Assembly (NCBI GenBank): GCA_019638085.1
Contig: JAHBUL010000005.1
Coordinates: forward strand, 1 to 64,000
DNA: 64,000 nucleotides
DNA from: Flavobacteriales bacterium
Lineage (GTDB): Bacteria > Bacteroidota > Bacteroidia > Flavobacteriales_F > PHOS-HE28
Direction: 5' to 3'
Both the position numbers and the translations under genes were made by a program. Below are positions 16,070 through 23,360 of this stretch, piece by piece; position 1 is the stretch's first letter, and every line of letters starts with the position of its first letter. The notes under the pieces are model-generated. The model was given only the letters and a program-made list of their open reading frames with translations. It was not told where the DNA came from and did no database searches.

Positions 16070-17116
16070 ATGAGCGATCAGATCACAAGCAGCACCCCGA
16101 AAGGCAAGAAGGTGAAGAAGGAGGAACACATGGTCTTCGGCAAGGAAATATACCTGCGCTGGTACAAGGATATTCTGCTGATGCGGCGCTTCGAGGAAAA
16201 GGCCGGCCAGCTTTACACCCAACAGAAGTTCGGAGGCTTTTGCCACCTCTACATCGGCCAGGAAGCCATCCTTGCGGGGATGGTCACTGCCATGCAGAAG
16301 GATGATCGGGTGATCACGGCATACCGCGACCATGCCCACCCGTTGGTGCTGGGCACCCCGAGCAAGGAGGTGATGGCGGAACTCTATGGCCGCATCACCG
16401 GCAGCAGCAAGGGCAAGGGAGGGAGCATGCACTTCTTCGACAAGGACAGGAACCTCTTCGGCGGGCATGGCATCGTAGGTGCTCAGATCGCCATTGGCGC
16501 GGGCATCGCCTTTGCTGATAAGTATCGGGGAGGGGACCAAGTGACCTATTGCTTCATGGGCGATGGTGCCGTGCGGCAAGGCATCCTGCACGAGACCTTC
16601 AATATGGCCATGAACTGGAAGCTTCCCGTGGTGTTCGTTATCGAGAACAACGACTACGCCATGGGTACCAGTGTGGAACGCACCAGCAACGTACACGAAC
16701 TCTATAAGTTGGGTTTGAGCTACGCCATGCCTGCGGCCCCGGTGAACGGCATGAGCTGCGAGGAGGTCCATAGCGCCTTCACTGATGCGGCGGCCCACGT
16801 CCGGTCCGGGGAAGGGCCGTTCCTGCTGGAGATCAAGACCTACCGGTACCGAGGACACAGCATGAGCGACCCGGGGACCTACCGCAGTAAGGAGGAGGTG
16901 GAGGACTACAAGCAGCGCGATCCGATGGAAACGGTCCGCAAGAAATTGCTGATGGAAAAATGGGCCACGGAGGCCCAGCTGGAGAAGATGGATAAGGAGG
17001 TCAAGGCGGAAGTGAACGACTCGGTGAAGTTCGCTGAGGAGAGTCCTTATCCACCCTTGGATGAGCTCTATATCGACGTATACAAGCAGAAGGATTATCC
17101 CTTCATCAAGGATTGA
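16070..17116 (+). CDS. pdhA: Pyruvate dehydrogenase E1 component, alpha subunit
   Basis: Thiamine-diphosphate-dependent decarboxylating subunit of the pyruvate dehydrogenase complex; works as alpha2-beta2 with PdhB. Motifs: YRDHAHPLVLG, GKGGSMHFFD, FGGHGIVGAQ, the ThDP motif GDGAVRQGILHETFNMA ending in VIENNDYAMGT, and the phosphorylation-loop-like YRYRGHSMSDPGTYR. Length 348 fits. The E2 gene starts 2 bp after its stop, so the two form an operon. No E1 beta gene is adjacent, as in many Bacteroidota where pdhB is elsewhere. Confidence 0.95.
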   Translation: MSDQITSSTPKGKKVKKEEHMVFGKEIYLRWYKDILLMRRFEEKAGQLYTQQKFGGFCHLYIGQEAILAGMVTAMQKDDRVITAYRDHAHPLVLGTPSKEVMAELYGRITGSSKGKGGSMHFFDKDRNLFGGHGIVGAQIAIGAGIAFADKYRGGDQVTYCFMGDGAVRQGILHETFNMAMNWKLPVVFVIENNDYAMGTSVERTSNVHELYKLGLSYAMPAAPVNGMSCEEVHSAFTDAAAHVRSGEGPFLLEIKTYRYRGHSMSDPGTYRSKEEVEDYKQRDPMETVRKKLLMEKWATEAQLEKMDKEVKAEVNDSVKFAEESPYPPLDELYIDVYKQKDYPFIKD

Positions 17117-17118
17117 AC

Positions 17119-18456
17119 ATGGCAGAAGTGATCAACATGCCGCACCTGAGCGACACCATGACCGAGGGTGTGGTGGCGGCTTGGCATAAGAAGGTGGGCG
17201 ATACCGTAAAGAGCGGCGAGATCTTGGCGGACATTGAGACCGACAAGGCCACCATGGAGTTCGAGAGCTACTACGACGGTGTCTTGTTGCACATCGGTGT
17301 GCCGGCCGGGAAAGCGGCGCCTGTGGACTCCTTGCTGGCGATCATCGGCGAGAAGGGCGAGGACATCAGCGCCCTGTTGAAGGAGGCTGAAGCAGGCGCA
17401 GATGGTAAGGAAGAGAAGGAGGGGAAAAGCGAGAAGAAGGAGGTGAAGGAGGAACCGAAGAAGGAGGAAGTGGAGGCTCGTTCCAGTGAAAAGGCATCCG
17501 ATAAGGAAGCATCCGGAACCGGTTCTTCAGCCACTGCGCCGCCCAAACCTGCACCTGCATTCGCGCCCGCACGGACCGCTTCTGCGCAAGCCGCTCCCGA
17601 GAACGGACGCGTAAAGGCCAGTCCCTTGGCCCGTCGCATGGCGGAGGAGCGGGGCATCGATATCAAGCATGTACGCGGCACCGGCGATGATGGGCGGATC
17701 GTGAAGGATGATATTGAGGGATACCTCTCCAGTGGCATGGCCCCCATGGCAGTGCAGGAAGAGCGCTATACCGAAGTGCCGCTGAGCCAGATGCGCAAGA
17801 CCATCGCCAAGCGATTGGCGGAAAGCAAATACAGTGCGCCCCACTTCTACCTTACCGTAGCGGTGGATATGAGCAATGCGATCGATGCGCGCGAGGCGAT
17901 CAACAAGGCCGTGGATCCGGACCGGATCAGCTACAACGACCTCGTGCTGAAGGCAGCCGCCATGGCGCTGCGCCAGCATCCGAAAGTGAACAGCAGTTGG
18001 CTGGGGGACCGGATCCGATACAACGAGCACATTCACATCGGTGTGGCCGTGGCTGTGGACGAAGGACTGTTGGTACCGGTGGTACGCTTCGCCGATACCA
18101 AACCGCTGCGCACCATCGGCGCGGAGGTGCGCGAGTTTGCCAAGCGGGCCAGGGCCAAGAAGCTGCAGCCGGAGGATTGGGAAGGAAACACCTTCACCAT
18201 CAGCAATCTCGGTATGTTCGGCATCGAGGAATTCACGGCGATCATCAATCCGCCGGATGCCTGCATCCTCGCCGTTGGTGCCATCGTGGACACGCCCGTA
18301 GTGAAGAATGGAGCGATAGTTCCCGGCCACATCATGAAGTTGACCTTGAGCTGTGACCACCGGGTGGTGGATGGCGCTACGGGTTCAGCGTTCTTGCAAA
18401 CCCTGAAGGCTTCGCTTGAAGCACCCGTGCTGATGTTGGGCGCGGCATCGATCTAG
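17119..18456 (+). CDS. pdhC: Pyruvate dehydrogenase E2, dihydrolipoamide acetyltransferase
   Basis: Core of the pyruvate dehydrogenase complex; moves the acetyl group from lipoate to CoA. Domain order: one lipoyl domain (1-80) with lipoyl-Lys43 in IETDKATMEFE; a Lys/Glu- then Ala/Pro-rich linker (about 88-160); the E3/E1-binding domain (about 163-200: ASPLARRMAEERGID and GTGDDGRIVKDDIEGYL); and a catalytic domain ending with SCDHRVVDGATG, which holds the active-site His and Asp. Many Bacteroidota E2 proteins have two lipoyl domains, so a single one is worth noting. Directly downstream of pdhA. Confidence 0.94.
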   Translation: MAEVINMPHLSDTMTEGVVAAWHKKVGDTVKSGEILADIETDKATMEFESYYDGVLLHIGVPAGKAAPVDSLLAIIGEKGEDISALLKEAEAGADGKEEKEGKSEKKEVKEEPKKEEVEARSSEKASDKEASGTGSSATAPPKPAPAFAPARTASAQAAPENGRVKASPLARRMAEERGIDIKHVRGTGDDGRIVKDDIEGYLSSGMAPMAVQEERYTEVPLSQMRKTIAKRLAESKYSAPHFYLTVAVDMSNAIDAREAINKAVDPDRISYNDLVLKAAAMALRQHPKVNSSWLGDRIRYNEHIHIGVAVAVDEGLLVPVVRFADTKPLRTIGAEVREFAKRARAKKLQPEDWEGNTFTISNLGMFGIEEFTAIINPPDACILAVGAIVDTPVVKNGAIVPGHIMKLTLSCDHRVVDGATGSAFLQTLKASLEAPVLMLGAASI

Positions 18457-18459
18457 ACC

Positions 18460-18906
18460 ATGGGATCGCCACGGACCACCGGAGCTGCATCTCTGCTGGT
18501 CATTGGCCAATTCGTCGCCATTGCCATCCTCTTGCTGGGTGGATCCTGGCTGCTTCCATGGTGGGCTTGGGGCATCTTCATGCTCGGGCTTGTGGCCTTT
18601 CTATTGGCCGCCACTTCCTTGGGTAGCAACAACTTCACTGCGATGCCTGTGCCACGTGAAGGGAACACCCTGAGCAAAAAGGGCATCTATCGCTTTGTGC
18701 GGCATCCCATGTACCTCTCGGTGCTGTTATGCGGCGTGGCGGTTGCATTCGGGGCACCTTCGATGTGGCGCTGGGCGGCCTTGGCACTGGCGCTGGTGGT
18801 GCTGATAGTGAAGATCGGCTACGAGGAACGTCGACTTACTGCGAAGCATTCGGAGTATCCCGAGGTGATGCGTGGCGTGGCGCGGCTGGTACCGGGTGTG
18901 TGGTGA
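18460..18906 (+). CDS. Isoprenylcysteine methyltransferase-like membrane protein
   Basis: A 148-residue integral membrane protein with about four helices. The second half has the ICMT/PEMT signature KKGIYRFVRHPMYLSVLL and, near the end, EERRLTAKHSEYPEVM, which forms the S-adenosylmethionine site in this superfamily. Substrate cannot be told from sequence; bacterial members methylate lipids or small molecules. It begins 3 bp after the pdhC stop, so it may be read through from that operon. Confidence 0.75.
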   Translation: MGSPRTTGAASLLVIGQFVAIAILLLGGSWLLPWWAWGIFMLGLVAFLLAATSLGSNNFTAMPVPREGNTLSKKGIYRFVRHPMYLSVLLCGVAVAFGAPSMWRWAALALALVVLIVKIGYEERRLTAKHSEYPEVMRGVARLVPGVW

Positions 18907-18909
18907 AGG

Positions 18910-18985
18910 GGGGCACTCGCTACAAGCGAGCGCCGGCTGATGTGTTGTGTGGGGCACTCGCTACAAGCGAGCGGCGGCTGATGTG
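18910..18985. repeat. Tandem 35-bp hairpin repeat
   Basis: Two copies of a 35-bp unit (18910-18944 and 18951-18985) with one mismatch. Each contains the perfect stem CTCGCT-ACA-AGCGAG. They sit between convergent genes and may act as a two-way terminator or a REP-type element. No T-run follows, so termination is uncertain. Confidence 0.7.
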
Positions 18986-18992
18986 GAACGGA

Positions 18993-20186
18993 TCAAGCAG
19001 CGACCGCTTCGGTCTTGTCTTCCTTCTTGGCGCGTACCAATCCATAGGACATCAGGAGGCTGGTGAAGAGGATCACCACGAAGAGCACACCGTTACCCAC
19101 GAGCGGGTGGGAATGCACCGCCGGAATGCTGAAGAAGAGCAGGATGCTGATCAGGCCGCGCGGTGCGATCAACTGCACGTCGGGGCGTTCCTCTTTTGCC
19201 ACCAAGGCCATCACGCCGATGCGGGCGAAGTAGATGGCCCCGATCATAAAGGCCCCCAATGCCAACACGGGTAAACGCGCCAATTCCACCAAGTTGATGC
19301 TGAAGCCGAAAAGCAGGAAGAAGAACGTGCGGATCAGGAAGGCACTTTCCGCGGTCAACGTCTTCATCTGGTCCAGGTCGGCGGACATCCTCTGGTAATG
19401 GAAGATGCGCGCGAAAACCGGGTGGTGCAGCCGGTCCGCATTGTTCAGCAACAACCCGAATGCCAACACGATGATGAGTGAACTGAGGTTGAATTGCTTG
19501 GCCAGGGCATAAACCAGCACCAACACCGACATGATGAGGAAGAATTTGATGTGGTGCTTCAAGTTGCCCATCAGCCACAGCAGGCCCAAGCAAAACACCA
19601 CGGAGATCACGACAATGGCCACCATGTCCAGGCCCAAACCAACGATGGATTTTGAGGTCACTGCTTCATTGAATAGCACGAAATCGAAGACCACGATCCC
19701 CAGAATATCCGATAAGGAGCTTTCGTAGATCACGAACTCCCGGTCTGCCTTGCGCATATTGGCCACGCTGGGGATGGCGATGGAAGAGCTGATCACAGCG
19801 AATGGAAGCGCATTGAGGATGCACACATACCAGCTGGAGTCACTGAGGGCCTTCAAGGTCAGGGCGATCAGGAGCGCGGTGCCCAACAGCACCAGGAGCG
19901 CGGAAAGGAAAGCGCGTTTCAGCAGCCCGATCTTCCCCTTGTCGAAATGGATCTCCAAGGCGCCTTCAAGCACGATCAGGATCAAGCCCACATTCCCCAG
20001 TACAGCCAAGAGCCGGGTGGTGTCCATCATCTCAAAGCCGAGGCGTGAAGTGATCATGGAAATACCGATCCCCAGAAAAAGCAGCAGTACCACGGAAGGG
20101 AAGCGGGTGCGCTTGGCGAACAGATCGAACAGATACGAGAAGATGACCAATCCACAGAGGATCACCAGCGTTGTGTAGGTGCTCAT
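18993..20186 (-). CDS. Cation/proton antiporter (CPA family)
   Basis: A 397-residue inner-membrane protein with about eleven to twelve predicted helices along its whole length, of the sodium/hydrogen exchanger superfamily. Segments such as PSVVLLLFLGIGI, LILIVLEGALEIHF, the discontinuous-helix region SSSIAIPSV followed by YESSLSDILGIVVFDF (carrying the conserved acidic Asp pair region), and APRGLISILLFF match CPA transporters. No TrkA-type regulatory domain is present. Exported ion cannot be deduced. The ATG at 20186 is preferred; 20228 is also in frame but would run into the recG promoter. Confidence 0.8.
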   Translation of the reverse strand: MSTYTTLVILCGLVIFSYLFDLFAKRTRFPSVVLLLFLGIGISMITSRLGFEMMDTTRLLAVLGNVGLILIVLEGALEIHFDKGKIGLLKRAFLSALLVLLGTALLIALTLKALSDSSWYVCILNALPFAVISSSIAIPSVANMRKADREFVIYESSLSDILGIVVFDFVLFNEAVTSKSIVGLGLDMVAIVVISVVFCLGLLWLMGNLKHHIKFFLIMSVLVLVYALAKQFNLSSLIIVLAFGLLLNNADRLHHPVFARIFHYQRMSADLDQMKTLTAESAFLIRTFFFLLFGFSINLVELARLPVLALGAFMIGAIYFARIGVMALVAKEERPDVQLIAPRGLISILLFFSIPAVHSHPLVGNGVLFVVILFTSLLMSYGLVRAKKEDKTEAVAA

Positions 20187-20237
20187 TCGGCGGTAAAGTA
20201 AGTCGATGGGGAGAAACAGGTTCATCACAGTTCGGGC

Positions 20238-20245
20238 TATTTTCG
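20238..20245 (+). promoter_or_regulatory. -7 box TATTTTCG for recG
   Basis: Variant -7 element ending 4 bp before the recG ATG. Transcription would start at or next to the start codon, so recG may be leaderless. Confidence 0.45.
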
Positions 20246-20249
20246 GGCC

Positions 20250-22352
20250 ATGCAGCAGGTGTTGGACACGCCGATAGAATACCTCAAGGGTGTAGGCCCC
20301 CAGCGCGGGGAGCTGATGCGCAAGGAGTTGGGGGTCGGGACCTTCGGTGATCTACTGTTGAATTATCCCTTCCGCTATGTGGATCGCACCCACTTCAATA
20401 CCGTGAGCGGCATTACCGAGGAAGCTACCCCGGTGCAACTCCGTGGTATCCTGAAAGGGGTCCGGATGGTGGGCGAAAAACAAGCTAGGCGGCTCACGGC
20501 CAAGCTGGAGGATGGAACCGGCAGCATCGAACTGGTCTGGTTCCGTGGCCTGCGCTGGCTCCAACCCATCCTGAAGGACGGCGTGGAATACATCGTCTAT
20601 GGCAAACCCTCACTGTTCCGCAACCAGTTCAATTTGGCGCATCCGGAGATCGAGCCTGCCGCCACTTGGGACCAAGGTGCGGCCACTCCATTGCAACCCG
20701 TGTACAGCACCACGGAGAAGGCGTCCGCGAAAGGGCTGAACAGTCGCGGCATCGGGAAGCTCGTGCAGGTGATGCTTCCCCAGTTGAAAGGGGCGTTACC
20801 GGAAACGCTCAGCAGTACCTTGGTGGAGCAGCTCGGAGGCATCAGCAGGGAAGAGGCGGTGATGGAGGCGCATTTTCCACAGGACAAACATCGGTTGGAC
20901 CTCGCCATACGCCGCTTGAAGTTCGAGGAACTGTTCTTCATCCAACTGCAGCTGCTGAAGCAAAAGCTGTTGATGCAGGAGGCGGTGAAAGGCAATGTGT
21001 TCAGCCGGGTCGGCGAGCATTTCAATTCTTTCTACACCGACCATCTTCCGTTCGAATTGACCGATGCACAGAAGCGCGTGGTGAAGGAGATCCGGAAGGA
21101 CATGGGCACGGGCAGGCAGATGAACCGGTTGCTCCAAGGCGATGTAGGCAGCGGCAAGACCTTAGTGGCATTGCTCAGCATTCTGCTCGCGCTTGATAAT
21201 GGCTTCCAAGGGGCCATGCTGGCACCCACGGAGATCCTCGCGCAACAGCACTTCAAAAGCATTTCGCGCTTTCTCGAAGGGCTGCCCGTGGTGGTGCGCC
21301 TGCTTACGGGAAGCACCAAGGCCGCCGAACGAAAGAGCTTGCTCACAGCGCTGAAACTGGGTGAGGTCCACATCCTGGTAGGCACCCATGCGTTGCTGGA
21401 GGATCGGGTGGTATTCCATAAGCTCGGGCTTGTTGTGATCGATGAGCAGCACCGCTTCGGAGTGGCGCAACGGGCGCGCATGCAAGCCAAGGCAAAAGTG
21501 CCGCCGCATGTGCTGGTGATGACCGCAACTCCGATCCCCCGCACTTTGGCGATGACCCTCTACGGTGATCTGGATGTAAGCGTGATCGATGAACTCCCAC
21601 CGGGGCGTAAGCCGATCAAGACCGTACACCGCGATGATGGATCGCGCAATGCCGTCTTCGCTTTCCTGGAGTCGGAGATCGAGAAGGGACGGCAGGTATA
21701 TGTGGTCTACCCCTTGATCGAGGAAAGCGAAAAGAGCGACCTGAAGGATGTAACCGATGGCTACGAGAGCTTGTCACGCCGCTTCCCCTTGCCGAAGTAT
21801 GCCGTGGGTATCGTACACGGGCGGATGACGCCGGAGGTAAAGGATTATGAAATGGCACGCTTCGCCAAAGGGGAGACCAACGTACTGGTGGCCACTACCG
21901 TGATCGAGGTGGGCGTGGACGTGCCCAATGCCAGCGTGATGGTGGTGGAGAACGCGGAACGCTTCGGTCTTTCACAACTGCATCAATTGCGCGGCCGGGT
22001 GGGGCGCGGGGCCGAGCACAGTTACTGCATTCTGATGACGGGAGCGAAGCTGGGCAACGACAGCCGCACGCGGATCAACACCATGGTGCGGACGCAGGAT
22101 GGCTTCGAGATCAGTGAAGTGGACCTGCGGTTGCGCGGCCCCGGCGACATCATGGGCACCCAACAGAGCGGCATCCCCCAACTGCACTTGGCCAACCTCG
22201 TGGAGGACGCGGAATTACTTCAGCATGCACGGCGAATAGCCCAGCGCTTATTGGACGAGGATCCGGAACTGCATGATCCGAAGAATGCCAACATCGCAGG
22301 CACTTTGCGGGAGCAGATGAAGGAAAAAGCGGTGTGGGGGCGGATCGGGTGA
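20250..22352 (+). CDS. recG: ATP-dependent DNA helicase RecG
   Basis: Branch-migrating helicase that reverses stalled forks and processes Holliday junctions. Wedge/OB domain in the first 250 residues (TPIEYLKGVGPQRGELM, ..YPFRYVDRT). Helicase motifs: Walker A GDVGSGKTLVALL, motif Ia APTEILAQQHF, motif II DEQHRFGVAQR, motif III TATPIPRTLAMTLYGDLDVS, motif V TTVIEVGVDVPNA and motif VI QLHQLRGRVGRG. The RecG-specific tail RLRGPGDIMGTQQSG is present. Full length at 700 residues. Confidence 0.97.
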   Translation: MQQVLDTPIEYLKGVGPQRGELMRKELGVGTFGDLLLNYPFRYVDRTHFNTVSGITEEATPVQLRGILKGVRMVGEKQARRLTAKLEDGTGSIELVWFRGLRWLQPILKDGVEYIVYGKPSLFRNQFNLAHPEIEPAATWDQGAATPLQPVYSTTEKASAKGLNSRGIGKLVQVMLPQLKGALPETLSSTLVEQLGGISREEAVMEAHFPQDKHRLDLAIRRLKFEELFFIQLQLLKQKLLMQEAVKGNVFSRVGEHFNSFYTDHLPFELTDAQKRVVKEIRKDMGTGRQMNRLLQGDVGSGKTLVALLSILLALDNGFQGAMLAPTEILAQQHFKSISRFLEGLPVVVRLLTGSTKAAERKSLLTALKLGEVHILVGTHALLEDRVVFHKLGLVVIDEQHRFGVAQRARMQAKAKVPPHVLVMTATPIPRTLAMTLYGDLDVSVIDELPPGRKPIKTVHRDDGSRNAVFAFLESEIEKGRQVYVVYPLIEESEKSDLKDVTDGYESLSRRFPLPKYAVGIVHGRMTPEVKDYEMARFAKGETNVLVATTVIEVGVDVPNASVMVVENAERFGLSQLHQLRGRVGRGAEHSYCILMTGAKLGNDSRTRINTMVRTQDGFEISEVDLRLRGPGDIMGTQQSGIPQLHLANLVEDAELLQHARRIAQRLLDEDPELHDPKNANIAGTLREQMKEKAVWGRIG

Positions 22353-22363
22353 AGGAGAGATCT

Positions 22364-22522
22364 ACCGCCAAGACGCTAAGGCCGCCAAGAATACATGCTG
22401 CCTACTGCGCCACTGCAACACGTTGCGGTCGTTGCGAACGTTGAGGTTCAAAACAATTCCGTGCTGCTATTAACGTCATCGCATCAAGCGCATTCCCTTG
22501 GCGGCCTTAGCGTCTAGGCGGT
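22364..22522. repeat. Composite inverted-repeat REP-like element
   Basis: The 26-bp ends 22364-22389 and 22497-22522 are inverted copies with a single mismatch (core GACGCTAAGGCCGCCAAG). The interior includes GTTGCGGTCGTTGCGAACG, similar in reverse complement to 43776-43804. The whole 159-bp element lies between convergent recG and the lysoplasmalogenase-like gene. Confidence 0.7.
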
Positions 22523-22529
22523 TAAAACC

Positions 22530-23261
22530 TTACGTTGTCAGCGCCTGCTTTCTCCGCAACTGATCCGGGTCCAGCACATGGGCCAAGGCACCGCCAGCGA
22601 TCATGAACTGCGCGATCGCATAGGTGATCATGATCCAAACCTGCCCCCCGTTCAAAGGAAACCGGAACCGATCCCAGGCCAGCATACTGTCTGAAGCGAT
22701 GAAGAGCAAGGAGCCGATAAGCACCAGCCAAAAGCTACGGGGATAGGTGCGCCGGAAGCGGAAGGCGGCTACCATGCCCATGAGTGCGATGGCTGACACA
22801 TAGGCGATCACTGGTACACCCAGCCCGTCCTCCAAGTGCGGCATCAGGTCCCAGCCGAAGAAGAATGCGTAGGTGCCGATGCCGAACGAGATGAGCAGCG
22901 ATACCAGCAGGCCATCCATGCCATCCACATCCGCGATGTTCTGAATGAACGCGAAAACATAGCAGAGCTGTGCTATGAAGAAGGCACCGAGGCCTACGAT
23001 GAAATTGAAATCGTCCACGTAGGTGAACATCAAGGCCACATCGCCGATCAAGGAGAAGAACAACCCTGCCTGGATCAATAAGGTGAAGCGATCGCCCACC
23101 CGACGGCTGTTGAAGAAGAACCACGAAGAGAGAATGATCATCAGCGCGGGCTTGCAGACGAACTCCAAGCCATGCCAACCCTTCAACTGCGCCACGCAGG
23201 TACCGATCAGCGCCAGCACATACAAGGTGCCGTTCACCGCGGTGTTTTTCTTGATGTCCAT
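22530..23261 (-). CDS. YhhN/TMEM86-family lysoplasmalogenase-like protein
   Basis: A 243-residue protein with about eight transmembrane helices. Family features: KPALMIILSSWFF near the start, LFFSLIGDVALMF, FIVGLGAFFIAQLCYVFAF, and LVLIGSLLFIASDSMLAW. The conserved acidic residues in GD and SDS are proposed active-site positions in TMEM86B, which hydrolyses lysoplasmalogens. Some bacterial members have unknown substrates. The ATG at 23261 is chosen because sequence upstream belongs to the divergent pheT promoter region. Confidence 0.82.
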   Translation of the reverse strand: MDIKKNTAVNGTLYVLALIGTCVAQLKGWHGLEFVCKPALMIILSSWFFFNSRRVGDRFTLLIQAGLFFSLIGDVALMFTYVDDFNFIVGLGAFFIAQLCYVFAFIQNIADVDGMDGLLVSLLISFGIGTYAFFFGWDLMPHLEDGLGVPVIAYVSAIALMGMVAAFRFRRTYPRSFWLVLIGSLLFIASDSMLAWDRFRFPLNGGQVWIMITYAIAQFMIAGGALAHVLDPDQLRRKQALTT

Positions 23262-23320
23262 GGAGCGGCGCAAGATAATACGTGCGAGTATCTGACTGCT
23301 CAGGACGTTCGCACGGTGGC

Positions 23321-23328
23321 TACTTTCG
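23321..23328 (+). promoter_or_regulatory. -7 box TACTTTCG for pheT
   Basis: Variant Bacteroidota -7 element, 32 bp upstream of the pheT ATG, identical to those of porU and cdd. Confidence 0.5.
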
Positions 23329-23360
23329 CGGCCTGCCGGAACAAATGCCCGGCCATCCTC

